Positions 25,926 through 32,821 of a DNA stretch of 64,000 nt are shown in pieces. The notes under the pieces were generated by a model. The model saw only the letters and a program-made list of their open reading frames with translations, was not told the origin of the DNA and made no database searches. The position numbers and the translations under genes are program-made. Every line of letters begins with the position of its first letter. Positions within the stretch are counted from its first letter, which is position 1. This stretch comes from JAPLIS01 sp963719415 (GTDB lineage: Bacteria; Babelota; Babeliae; Babelales; Vermiphilaceae): assembly GCA_963719415.1 (NCBI GenBank), contig OY970383.1, forward strand, positions 744,001-808,000. The letters run 5' to 3'.

Positions 25926-27791
25926 ATGTCAAAAGAATTTATACGACCTGAGCAATTTTGTACCGTAAGAACTGCTCATGTAGAACCAGAAGATTTTCTT
26001 GAGCTTTCACCCGAACAGCTAAAAGAATTGTCTGATTTATACACAGGACTCTTTGAACAATTTAAAGTTGGCAAAATTGTTAATGGAGTCGTTGTTTCAG
26101 TTGATTCTGACGGAGTACTTATTGATATAGGCTTCAAATCTCGAGGCCTTATACCAAAATTTGAATTTAAAGATTATGAACTCAAAAAAATCAAAGCTGG
26201 CGATCCTATTGAAGTAATGCTTGATGCTCTTGAAAATCCAGAAAATGGCACCGTTGTGCTCTCTTATGAAAAAGCAAAAGCTCTTAAAGCATGGCAAACT
26301 ATTATAACTCTATTTGAAGAAAACAAACCTGTTGAAGGTCTTGTTACGCATAAAGTTAAAGGTGGCCTCAACGTTGACATAGGCGTACCTGCCTTTTTAC
26401 CTGGATCACAAATTGACCTACAACGTATCACTGACTTTGATCATTTTGTTGGTCAAACTATCACCGCTAACATTCTAAAAATTAATCAAAAACGAGGCAA
26501 TGTCATTATCTCTCGCCGTAAATATCTAGGCGATATGCGCATTGACTCTCGTAAAAAAATATTAGATAAATTGAGCGAAGGTAGCATCATTCGTGGCATG
26601 GTTAAAAATATCACTAACTATGGTGTGTTTATTGATATTGGTGGCGCTGATGGCTTATTGCATATTACCGATATGACATGGGGCCGCATTTCTCACCCAA
26701 GCGAATTAGTAAAAATTGGCGATTCTATCACGGTGAAAGTTCTTTCGTTCGATAAAAATAATCAAAAAATTGCTCTTGGCTTAAAACAGCTAACTGAAAA
26801 TCCATGGGCAAATATTGATGAAAAACTCAAAATAGGCGATAAAATCAGAGGCAAAATATCAAGCATCACTGATTATGGTCTTTTTGTTGAAGCAGCTAAG
26901 GATATCGAAGGCTTAGTCCATATTTCTGAAGTTTCATGGACTGACCGTATCAATAATTTAAATCAACGATTTAAAGTTGGCGACCTTATTGATGTTGTTG
27001 TAGTTTCTCTTGATAAAGAAAACAGAAGAATGTCTTTAAGTATTAAACAACTTGAAAACAATCCATGGGCAACTATCGACCAAGTATTTAAGCCTGAACA
27101 ACGAATCAAAGGGAAGATTAGCAATATCACTGACTTTGGTATTTTTGTTCAATTAGTTCCTGGCATTGACGGATTAGTACATATCTCTGATTTCTCTTGG
27201 ACAGAACACATTGATCATCCAAGCGATCGCTACAAAATAGGCGAAGAAGTTGAAGCTGTAATACTAAACATCGATAAAGATAATAAAAAAGTATCTCTTG
27301 GTATCAAACAATTAGATAGAGATCCATGGGCAACTGTTGGTCAAGACTATCCTATTGATTCTATTGTTGAAGGCGAAGTTTCTAAAATTACCAATTTCGG
27401 TGCCTTTATTAAATTGCCTACAGGTATAGAAGGTCTTATCCATAATACAACATTAATGGAAGATCAAGGCAAAAAAGCAGAAGCATTGCTTAAAGTTGGT
27501 CAAAAAACAGAATTTCGTGTTATTAGCGTCAACAAAGAAGAGCGAAAACTTGGACTCTCTTCACAAATAGAAAAAACGAAAAAACCGGCAACACCACAAC
27601 AAGCAACTCAAGACGCACCTATTGTTGAAAATCAAGCTAAAGAAGCAGCAATAAAACGTGAAAAAGTTGCGGCAAAACCACGCGTACAAAAACAAGAACC
27701 TGTTGCATCTAAAACCAAAAGTTCATTACAAATTGCTCTTGAAAGTGCTATGCAAAAACAAGAACAAGACGAACAAGATAGCAATAAATAA
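25926..27791 (+). CDS. rpsA: 30S ribosomal protein S1
   Basis: 621 residues with six S1 (OB-fold) repeats at roughly 52-120, 137-203, 220-290, 305-377, 392-462 and 479-547. Repeats 3-6 are very regular (GxVxxITxxGxFxxxxxGxxGLxHISDxSW). The C-terminal 75 residues are Lys/Gln/Glu/Ala-rich and probably flexible. Known role: binds mRNA at the 30S platform and helps initiation. The ndk gene starts 14 nt after the stop, so they form an operon. The 106-nt leader upstream (GGAGTATGC...) could hold autoregulatory structure, which I did not resolve. Confidence 0.96.
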   Translation: MSKEFIRPEQFCTVRTAHVEPEDFLELSPEQLKELSDLYTGLFEQFKVGKIVNGVVVSVDSDGVLIDIGFKSRGLIPKFEFKDYELKKIKAGDPIEVMLDALENPENGTVVLSYEKAKALKAWQTIITLFEENKPVEGLVTHKVKGGLNVDIGVPAFLPGSQIDLQRITDFDHFVGQTITANILKINQKRGNVIISRRKYLGDMRIDSRKKILDKLSEGSIIRGMVKNITNYGVFIDIGGADGLLHITDMTWGRISHPSELVKIGDSITVKVLSFDKNNQKIALGLKQLTENPWANIDEKLKIGDKIRGKISSITDYGLFVEAAKDIEGLVHISEVSWTDRINNLNQRFKVGDLIDVVVVSLDKENRRMSLSIKQLENNPWATIDQVFKPEQRIKGKISNITDFGIFVQLVPGIDGLVHISDFSWTEHIDHPSDRYKIGEEVEAVILNIDKDNKKVSLGIKQLDRDPWATVGQDYPIDSIVEGEVSKITNFGAFIKLPTGIEGLIHNTTLMEDQGKKAEALLKVGQKTEFRVISVNKEERKLGLSSQIEKTKKPATPQQATQDAPIVENQAKEAAIKREKVAAKPRVQKQEPVASKTKSSLQIALESAMQKQEQDEQDSNK

Positions 27792-27805
27792 TAGGGATAT
27801 ATAAA

Positions 27806-28300
27806 ATGAATGAACTAACATTTGCAATGATCAAACCCGATGTTATTAAAGCCAAAAACAGCGGTAAAGTTATTGATTTAATCGAACAAAATGGATTTAC
27901 CATTTTACGTATGCAAAAAGGCCAATTAAGTAAAGAAATGGCAGAAGACTTTTATGCAGTTCATGCATCTAAGCCATTTTTTAACGAACTTGTCTCTTTT
28001 GTAACCTCTGGACCAGTTATAGTAATGGCATTAGAAAAAGAAAATGCCATTAAAGACTGGAGAAATCTTATGGGTGCTACAGATCCATTACAAGCCGCTC
28101 CAGGTACCGTAAGAAAGCTATACGGTGCTAATATTGGAGAAAATGCGGTTCATGGTTCTGACAGTCAAGAAAATGCGGCTATAGAGCTTACACTATTCTT
28201 TGGCCAGCCACCGTTAGATGAAGAACAAGCAGAAGAGAGCGAAGAAGAAGAAGAAGAAGAAGAAGAAGAAGAAGAAGAAGAAGAAGAAGCTAGCAACTAA
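27806..28300 (+). CDS. ndk: Nucleoside diphosphate kinase with poly-Glu tail
   Basis: 164 residues against about 140 for the family. Family marks: MNELTFAMIKPDVIKAKNSGKVI, and ENAVHGSDSQENAAIELTLFF with the phosphorylated active-site His in NAVHGSDS. It balances NTP pools. The extra C-terminus is acidic, ending in sixteen consecutive glutamates coded by a pure GAA repeat, then ASN. The tail is outside the catalytic fold. Ribosome site weak (AGGGATATATAA), translation probably coupled to rpsA. Confidence 0.93.
   Translation: MNELTFAMIKPDVIKAKNSGKVIDLIEQNGFTILRMQKGQLSKEMAEDFYAVHASKPFFNELVSFVTSGPVIVMALEKENAIKDWRNLMGATDPLQAAPGTVRKLYGANIGENAVHGSDSQENAAIELTLFFGQPPLDEEQAEESEEEEEEEEEEEEEEEEASN
28241..28288. 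repeat. (GAA)16 trinucleotide tract within ndk
   Basis: Sixteen uninterrupted GAA units code the poly-Glu tail of Ndk. Pure trinucleotide tracts are prone to slippage, but unit gain or loss here keeps the frame. Confidence 0.95.
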
Positions 28301-28343
28301 TTATTGCTGGTAAGTATTTATTATACTTATCAAAAATATAAAT

Positions 28344-28397
28344 AAAAAAATTTCCCGGAAAAAGTTGTTTAAAGACTCTTTCCGGGAAATTTTTTTT
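28344..28397. terminator. Rho-independent terminator after rpsA-ndk
   Basis: TTTCCCGGAAAAAG (28351-28364) pairs with CTCTTTCCGGGAAA (28376-28389) with one mismatch, flanked by an A run before and TTTTTTTT after. The arms extend through A/T to a stem of about 20 bp. It works in both directions on paper. Confidence 0.85.
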
Positions 28398-28509
28398 ACT
28401 TATATTCGATTCCCTTTTTTACCAAATTTTAATTAAAACCAAGTCTGTTTTTCTCTTTTTCTCTCTATAGCAAGACTTAAATAAAAAGTCGCAAATAGGT
28501 TAAAGTATT

Positions 28510-28540
28510 AAAAACTTGTGAGATAGTTTTTATCCCACAA
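28510..28540 (-). terminator. Terminator-like hairpin on the minus strand with no annotated gene upstream
   Basis: On the minus strand TTGTGGGATA-AAAAC-TATCTCACAA forms a 10-bp stem, paired throughout if G-U is allowed, and is followed by GTTTTT. On the plus strand the same stem has an A-C mismatch, so it fits minus-strand RNA better. It would end a transcript arising from the 28541-28829 interval. Confidence 0.5.
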
Positions 28541-28829
28541 TCACACCCCGCCTAAAGGCCAGGAACCCCAGAATAAACGGAGACCCATTTTTTGTTTGTG
28601 GATCGCGACGCGGCCTACAAATGAAGAATTTTAACGCGTTTTTACTATAAAACGCTCCCCTGAATATACTCCTAGGATAAAGGTGACCCAGCTCTTATTA
28701 TACAAACTGTAAATTTTACAGAATCCATAGCCTCTGCTATACTTAAATATAATAGACCCAATATCGGCAAAATAGGCCAAAATTAAAGTAAAAAAAGTAA
28801 TAATCAATAAAAACAAAAAGAGACGGTAA
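28541..28829 (-). other. Gene-free interval with GC-rich island, possible small RNA
   Basis: No convincing protein gene. 28541-28620 is distinctly GC-rich for this genome and contains small stems (GGCC-TTTA-GGC on the minus strand, and GCGTTTT/AAAACGC at about 28635-28655). A minus-strand ORF of 61 codons (28631-28816) has no family match that I recognise. With the minus-strand terminator at 28510-28540, a minus-strand noncoding RNA of 200-300 nt is possible. RNase P, tmRNA and SRP RNA signatures were not seen. Confidence 0.3.
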
Positions 28830-30185
28830 ATGGCGAATAACCTATCATCACCTAGCTACAAAACATTTCCCTCAACACCGGGAGTCTATCTGTTTAAAAA
28901 TAGTGAAAAGCTCATACTTTACATAGGAAAAGCGATATCTTTGAAGAATCGTGTAGCCTCTTATTTCCGTAAACAGCTGACGGACTGGAAAGTAAACGCC
29001 CTTATTGCTGAACATGCAACAATAGAATATATATCTACCCCCACAGAGATAGAAGCTTCATTATTAGAAGCAGAGCTCATAAAACAGCATCAGCCAAAAT
29101 ATAACGTCCTTCTCAAAAGTGGGCAACCATTTCTTTATATCTATTTTACTAAAAAACCTTATCCGACCATTAAAATAGTACGAACTAAAAAACAAAAAGG
29201 GGTCTACTTTGGACCTTTTTTACAAAAAAAAGAAGCCCGATCTACGTATAATTTTTTAGTAGAAACCTTTAAGTTGAAAATTTGCAATAAAAAAATAGCG
29301 CATGGCTGCCTGGATTATCATATAGGTTTATGCCCTGGTAGCTGTATGGCTGATTTTAGCCAACAAGACTACCTATTTCGGCTTAATCTTGCTCAACAAG
29401 TTCTTAAAAATAAACACAAAGCCTTTATTACTGATATTAACCACAAAATAGAAGAATATAATGCATCTTTAGCATTTGAAAAAGCAGCTCATATGTATAT
29501 ATATCTAAATAATATCGAAACTATTTTTAACACTATTAAAATAGATTATAAAATCTCTAATTTTATTAATTCTGATAACGCGTCCAATACTATCACACAA
29601 AAACCTGAGATACCCGATATTGAAATGGCCACTATTGAGACGGCAAATAGCAATACACCTGCACACAACCCAAAACCAGATTATATAGCGAAAAACAAAA
29701 AAAAAGCTCTTGAAGATCTACAACAACTACTCGATATTCCAACACCCATTAGCACTATAGATTGTTTTGATATTTCACATTTTCAAAGTAAAAGCATTGT
29801 CGGTTCTGCTATACGATTTACGAATGGAAGTCCTGAAAAAAACAAATTTAGACGTTTTAATGTGGTAAGTATCACTCAGCAGAACGACTATGCCGCCCTT
29901 CAAGAAATTGTGTCTCGTCGCTATAAAAATGGTGATTTTCCCGACGTAATTCTCATTGATGGCGGCAAAGGTCAACTTAGTTCTGTACAAAAAATAGTTC
30001 CTGGACATATATGTATAAGTTTAGCTAAAAAAAATGAGCTCTTATTTAGCGATCTACATCCACAAGGCGTACCTCTTGATATTCATACACCAATGGGAAA
30101 ATTACTAATTGAATTGCGCGACTATGCTCATCATTTTGCAATTACTCACCATCGAAATAAAAAGAAAAAAGCTGATTTAAAGTAA
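28830..30185 (+). CDS. uvrC: Excinuclease ABC subunit C, short form without HhH domain
   Basis: 451 residues, well short of the usual ~600. Present: GIY-YIG nuclease (GVYLFKNSEKLILYIGKAISLKNRVASYF, residues 17-47) for the 3' cut; a UvrB-contact-like helix (IEEYNASLAFEKAAHMY) near residue 220; and the RNase H-like domain for the 5' cut (IDCFDISHFQ, ILIDGGKGQL, RDYAHHFAITHHR). The frame stops at KKKKADLK, straight after the RNase H-like domain, so the (HhH)2 DNA-binding domain is missing. The middle is also shortened. Role: nucleotide excision repair with UvrA/UvrB. Confidence 0.9.
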   Translation: MANNLSSPSYKTFPSTPGVYLFKNSEKLILYIGKAISLKNRVASYFRKQLTDWKVNALIAEHATIEYISTPTEIEASLLEAELIKQHQPKYNVLLKSGQPFLYIYFTKKPYPTIKIVRTKKQKGVYFGPFLQKKEARSTYNFLVETFKLKICNKKIAHGCLDYHIGLCPGSCMADFSQQDYLFRLNLAQQVLKNKHKAFITDINHKIEEYNASLAFEKAAHMYIYLNNIETIFNTIKIDYKISNFINSDNASNTITQKPEIPDIEMATIETANSNTPAHNPKPDYIAKNKKKALEDLQQLLDIPTPISTIDCFDISHFQSKSIVGSAIRFTNGSPEKNKFRRFNVVSITQQNDYAALQEIVSRRYKNGDFPDVILIDGGKGQLSSVQKIVPGHICISLAKKNELLFSDLHPQGVPLDIHTPMGKLLIELRDYAHHFAITHHRNKKKKADLK

Positions 30186-30191
30186 TTATGA

Positions 30192-30704
30192 CTAATAACG
30201 CCATCCTTCCTCATTCAGCTTCAACCAATATGCATTAATATCTTTTTTAATCCGTTCAATAATAGCTCTATCTGGCAAAACAGCCGTGACCCTTTCTATA
30301 TAATTACCAGATTTAGTTTGCGTAGAGACAATCTTCACCGCATGAACATCAGTAAACAAACCGCTGCTCAAAAAGATTGTTGCGCTCGTTACTACTTTTT
30401 CAATTTCAGGACAAAATATAAATTTTCGCAACCCAACATCGCAAACTTGTTGGCTTCTCAAAACATGCTCACCGGTTATCGAATCAGTCATTTTATTGTA
30501 AAGACAATTGATAGATTCCTCCGTTTTATTTATTGTCTCAATAAAATCTTGACCTTTTTTAATCGAAAAATCTACTAAGCTTGACTCAACTTCTACTAAT
30601 TTTTGACTAAATATTTCGCATCCAATACTCTTCTTTTCTTCTTCACCCATCGCATCAACAGAAAAAAAAGATATACATAAAAAAAGTAATAATACATTTT
30701 TCAT
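30192..30704 (-). CDS. Small secreted hypothetical protein
   Basis: 170 residues from the ATG at 30704, preceded by GGAAA; a GTG four codons upstream is less likely. Signal peptide MKNVLLLFLCISFFSVDA. The mature part is alpha-helical and charged, with a few cysteines (CEIF, INCLYNK, QQVCDVGLRKFIFCPE). No family recognised. It overlaps no gene and ends 7 nt from the uvrC stop on the opposite strand. Confidence 0.5.
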   Translation of the reverse strand: MKNVLLLFLCISFFSVDAMGEEEKKSIGCEIFSQKLVEVESSLVDFSIKKGQDFIETINKTEESINCLYNKMTDSITGEHVLRSQQVCDVGLRKFIFCPEIEKVVTSATIFLSSGLFTDVHAVKIVSTQTKSGNYIERVTAVLPDRAIIERIKKDINAYWLKLNEEGWRY

Positions 30705-30746
30705 ATCTATTTCCACGTTTATTTAAGGGCTAAAACTTTTTGTATC

Positions 30747-31238
30747 TCATTCACTAAAGCTTCTTTTATATGGTGGCAATGGCAAACAATTAATGCGACT
30801 CTGATCAACAAAAATATCCCCATATCTTGCTGTTAATGCATTATATCGCTTTTCCAAATTATCAAGCCCTTGATTAATTATAGCAAGATCTTCCTCAAAG
30901 CTTTTTTCATCTTCTTGCTCAACATTACCGTTCTCATCTACACCGTATATTTGACGAATAAATTCTTCGCGCTTCCTCAAGCCTCCTGCAGCAAGAAGAA
31001 CAGAATATTTTTTGTTTCTGACAGACAATATCCTTTGATCAAATAATAGCGTTGATCCTTCATCCTCTATATACGGTAATACATCTCCCGTACTCCCACT
31101 TGGGTATCGCATACGAGAAACAACACATGTCGGCATAAAAGTCTCTTCTTCCCATTCATCAGAACAAAAAATAGGGGAAAAATATAAAAAACTAAACAAA
31201 AAACCTAAAAAAACTCTTTTTTCATATAAAACAAACAT
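30747..31238 (-). CDS. Small secreted hypothetical protein
   Basis: 163 residues with a hydrophobic leader (MFVLYEKRVFLGFLFSFLYFSPIFCS). The mature part begins acidic (DEWEEETF), then has beta-like stretches (TLLFDQRILSVRNKKYSVLLAAGG) and a helical acidic segment (EEDLAIINQGLDNLEKRYNAL). No family recognised. Middle of three small secreted genes on the minus strand between uvrC and nth. Confidence 0.45.
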   Translation of the reverse strand: MFVLYEKRVFLGFLFSFLYFSPIFCSDEWEEETFMPTCVVSRMRYPSGSTGDVLPYIEDEGSTLLFDQRILSVRNKKYSVLLAAGGLRKREEFIRQIYGVDENGNVEQEDEKSFEEDLAIINQGLDNLEKRYNALTARYGDIFVDQSRINCLPLPPYKRSFSE

Positions 31239-31337
31239 AAGCTACTCTCTTTCTTTTTGAACTATAAGCATAGAGAAATATAACAAAAATAGAATCATAA
31301 ATACAACACTGCTTCTATATATTTATGGCTCTATTTT

Positions 31338-31721
31338 TTAATTAAAGTTATCTATTATGCCATTTTGTTTTTGCACACTGTGCCATTTTTTTTCAAATTC
31401 ATCTATACGCAACTTCAATTGTACAATAATTGGAGTATCACTCTTTTGTTGTTCTTCAACACTTAAGCCAAATTGCGCATAGTTTTTATAACTTGGATAA
31501 CAATTCCCTTTTTTTTCTATACTAATCATAAAAATATTACACCCAATTGCCTTGAAAACATTAGTAACTTCAAACACTTCAGCAGGCAATGCAATACGAT
31601 AAGTAGCATTAAAGAGCAAAGTGCCTGGCAGCTTGCATACATCTCCCCATCGCTCTTGCTGTTCTACCATAGCTTCTGTTGTTATAAAAATAAAAAACGA
31701 CAAAAAAAATAAATTTTTCAT
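31338..31721 (-). CDS. Small secreted hypothetical protein
   Basis: 127 residues from the ATG at 31721, which has AGGGAG upstream; the frame is open to 31775 but without such a site. Signal peptide MKNLFFLSFFIFITTEA. The remainder is short with LKLRIDEFEKKWHSVQKQNG near the end. No family recognised; like its neighbours it looks exported. Confidence 0.5.
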   Translation of the reverse strand: MKNLFFLSFFIFITTEAMVEQQERWGDVCKLPGTLLFNATYRIALPAEVFEVTNVFKAIGCNIFMISIEKKGNCYPSYKNYAQFGLSVEEQQKSDTPIIVQLKLRIDEFEKKWHSVQKQNGIIDNFN

Positions 31722-31811
31722 GCCCGCTCCCTTATTTAAAATAGCGCTTATTCCCCCTATACTTATTATCTGCATTTATTCGTTAAAAACTTAATAATTT
31801 TGTAATAAGGG

Positions 31812-32426
31812 CTATAAATAGCAGGAGGAAACAGATGGTAGGCACCTATTTTGGCCACACATAACGAGCAACCTGCTGTACTCTATCCAATACTTTGAAG
31901 GCAAAATTAATTTTAATGCCATTTCCGTCTCTTCTGGGGTTTTTGTTTGAACAATGCCCAGTTGGTTAGAAATACGATGCACATGAGTATCCACACAAAT
32001 AGCTGGCATTAAAAACCCCTCTGCTTGCACCAGATTCATCGTTTTTCTGCCGACACCTGGAAATGATAGCAAATCACTTTCTCCTGAAGGCACACACCCA
32101 TTAAACCTATCTATAAGAATCTCTGCTATGGCTATCAGCTGCTCAGACTTTTTTCTATAAAAACCGACTGGATATATTAATTCTTGAATAAATGAAGGAG
32201 AAAGTTTTTTTAACATCTCTGGGGTTTTGGCGTATTCAAAAAGGCGAATTGAGGCTGGCACCGAGACAGTATCTCTTGTTCTCAGGCTAAGCACACAGCT
32301 AACAAGAGTCAAAAATGGATCTCTGCCATATGTTTTGGTGATCAAAACACCCCCCGGGGGAGCCATATGCCGAGTCGCTTCCCGTAATTTATCCATCAAA
32401 ACCGATGTATTTATACCCTTTTCCAA
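31812..32426 (-). CDS. nth: Endonuclease III-like DNA glycosylase lacking a complete FeS cluster
   Basis: 204 residues. HhH motif LLSFPGVGRKTMNLV with the catalytic Lys of GVGRKT, and VDTHVHR with the catalytic Asp. Role: removes oxidised pyrimidines and nicks the strand. The start is TTG at 32426, supported by AAGGAGA upstream. The C-terminus ends at CGQNRCLPSVSSCYL, where family members go on to finish the C-x6-C-x2-C-x5-C iron-sulfur loop; the stop falls about where the third cysteine would be. The protein is either clusterless or slightly truncated. Confidence 0.85.
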   Translation of the reverse strand: MEKGINTSVLMDKLREATRHMAPPGGVLITKTYGRDPFLTLVSCVLSLRTRDTVSVPASIRLFEYAKTPEMLKKLSPSFIQELIYPVGFYRKKSEQLIAIAEILIDRFNGCVPSGESDLLSFPGVGRKTMNLVQAEGFLMPAICVDTHVHRISNQLGIVQTKTPEETEMALKLILPSKYWIEYSRLLVMCGQNRCLPSVSSCYL

Positions 32427-32599
32427 GCAATCTCCTTGATATTGGCGAAAAAAAGACCATTTTTACAAATAGCAAAAATATAAAAAATAAAAAAGGATCA
32501 CAAACTAACCCAGCTGTGATCCAATTGTATACTTAACGCTACTCTCATATTTCAAAAAATTCCAACTGCATATTTTTGTCCATATTTTTTTTGTCCTAT

Positions 32600-32628
32600 T
32601 TGTGAGAACTCAAAATGTATGGTACAGT
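32600..32628 (+). promoter_or_regulatory. Candidate promoter of membrane regulator 1 (conserved in both modules)
   Basis: TTGTGA at 32600-32605, 17-bp gap, TACAGT at 32623-32628. The same layout recurs upstream of the paralogue (35697-35725), inside a conserved block (32581-32629 versus 35681-35726) that includes AAAATGTATG. Transcription would start near 32635, so the regulator mRNA would carry a ~185-nt leader antisense to the micropeptide gene at 32641-32700. Confidence 0.5.
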
Positions 32629-32640
32629 AAAAATATACAA

Positions 32641-32700
32641 TTATTTTGCAACCGGAGGCATTGGCGCTATGAATAGCGAACTCATGTTATTCAATTTCAT
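32641..32700 (-). CDS. Predicted 19-residue micropeptide, divergent from regulator 1
   Basis: ATG at 32700 to TAA at 32641, coding MKLNNMSSLFIAPMPPVAK. AAAGGA lies 8 nt upstream of the ATG. The micro-ORF at 35739-35795 lies in the same place before the paralogous regulator and aligns without gaps: M--NN----F-AP-PP. Codons for conserved residues differ at third positions (AAT/AAC, TTC/TTT, GCG/GCT, CCT/CCG, CCG/CCA), which points to selection on the peptide. No signal sequence. Role unknown; a ligand or modulator of the adjacent 7-TM regulator is a hypothesis. Confidence 0.6.
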   Translation of the reverse strand: MKLNNMSSLFIAPMPPVAK

Positions 32701-32821
32701 AAAATATCCTTTAAAATAAAGTTAATGTAAAATAAAGTTAATGGTATAGATACAAACATAAGAAACAGTTTAACACCAACAACTAAAATAGCAATTAAAA
32801 ACCCAAGAAGGCTCATAAAGC

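Noticed and set aside
28541..28620. tRNA, tmRNA, SRP RNA or RNase P RNA
   Set aside because: No acceptor/CCA, GGTTCGAATCC loop, SRP GGAAGGAAGCAGC-like or RNase P GAGGAAAGTCC-like motif.
32672..32719. Plus-strand micro-ORF MNSELMLFNFIKYPLK
   Set aside because: Shares some bases with module 2 only because it is antisense to the conserved micropeptide start; spacing, length and codon pattern are not conserved on this strand.
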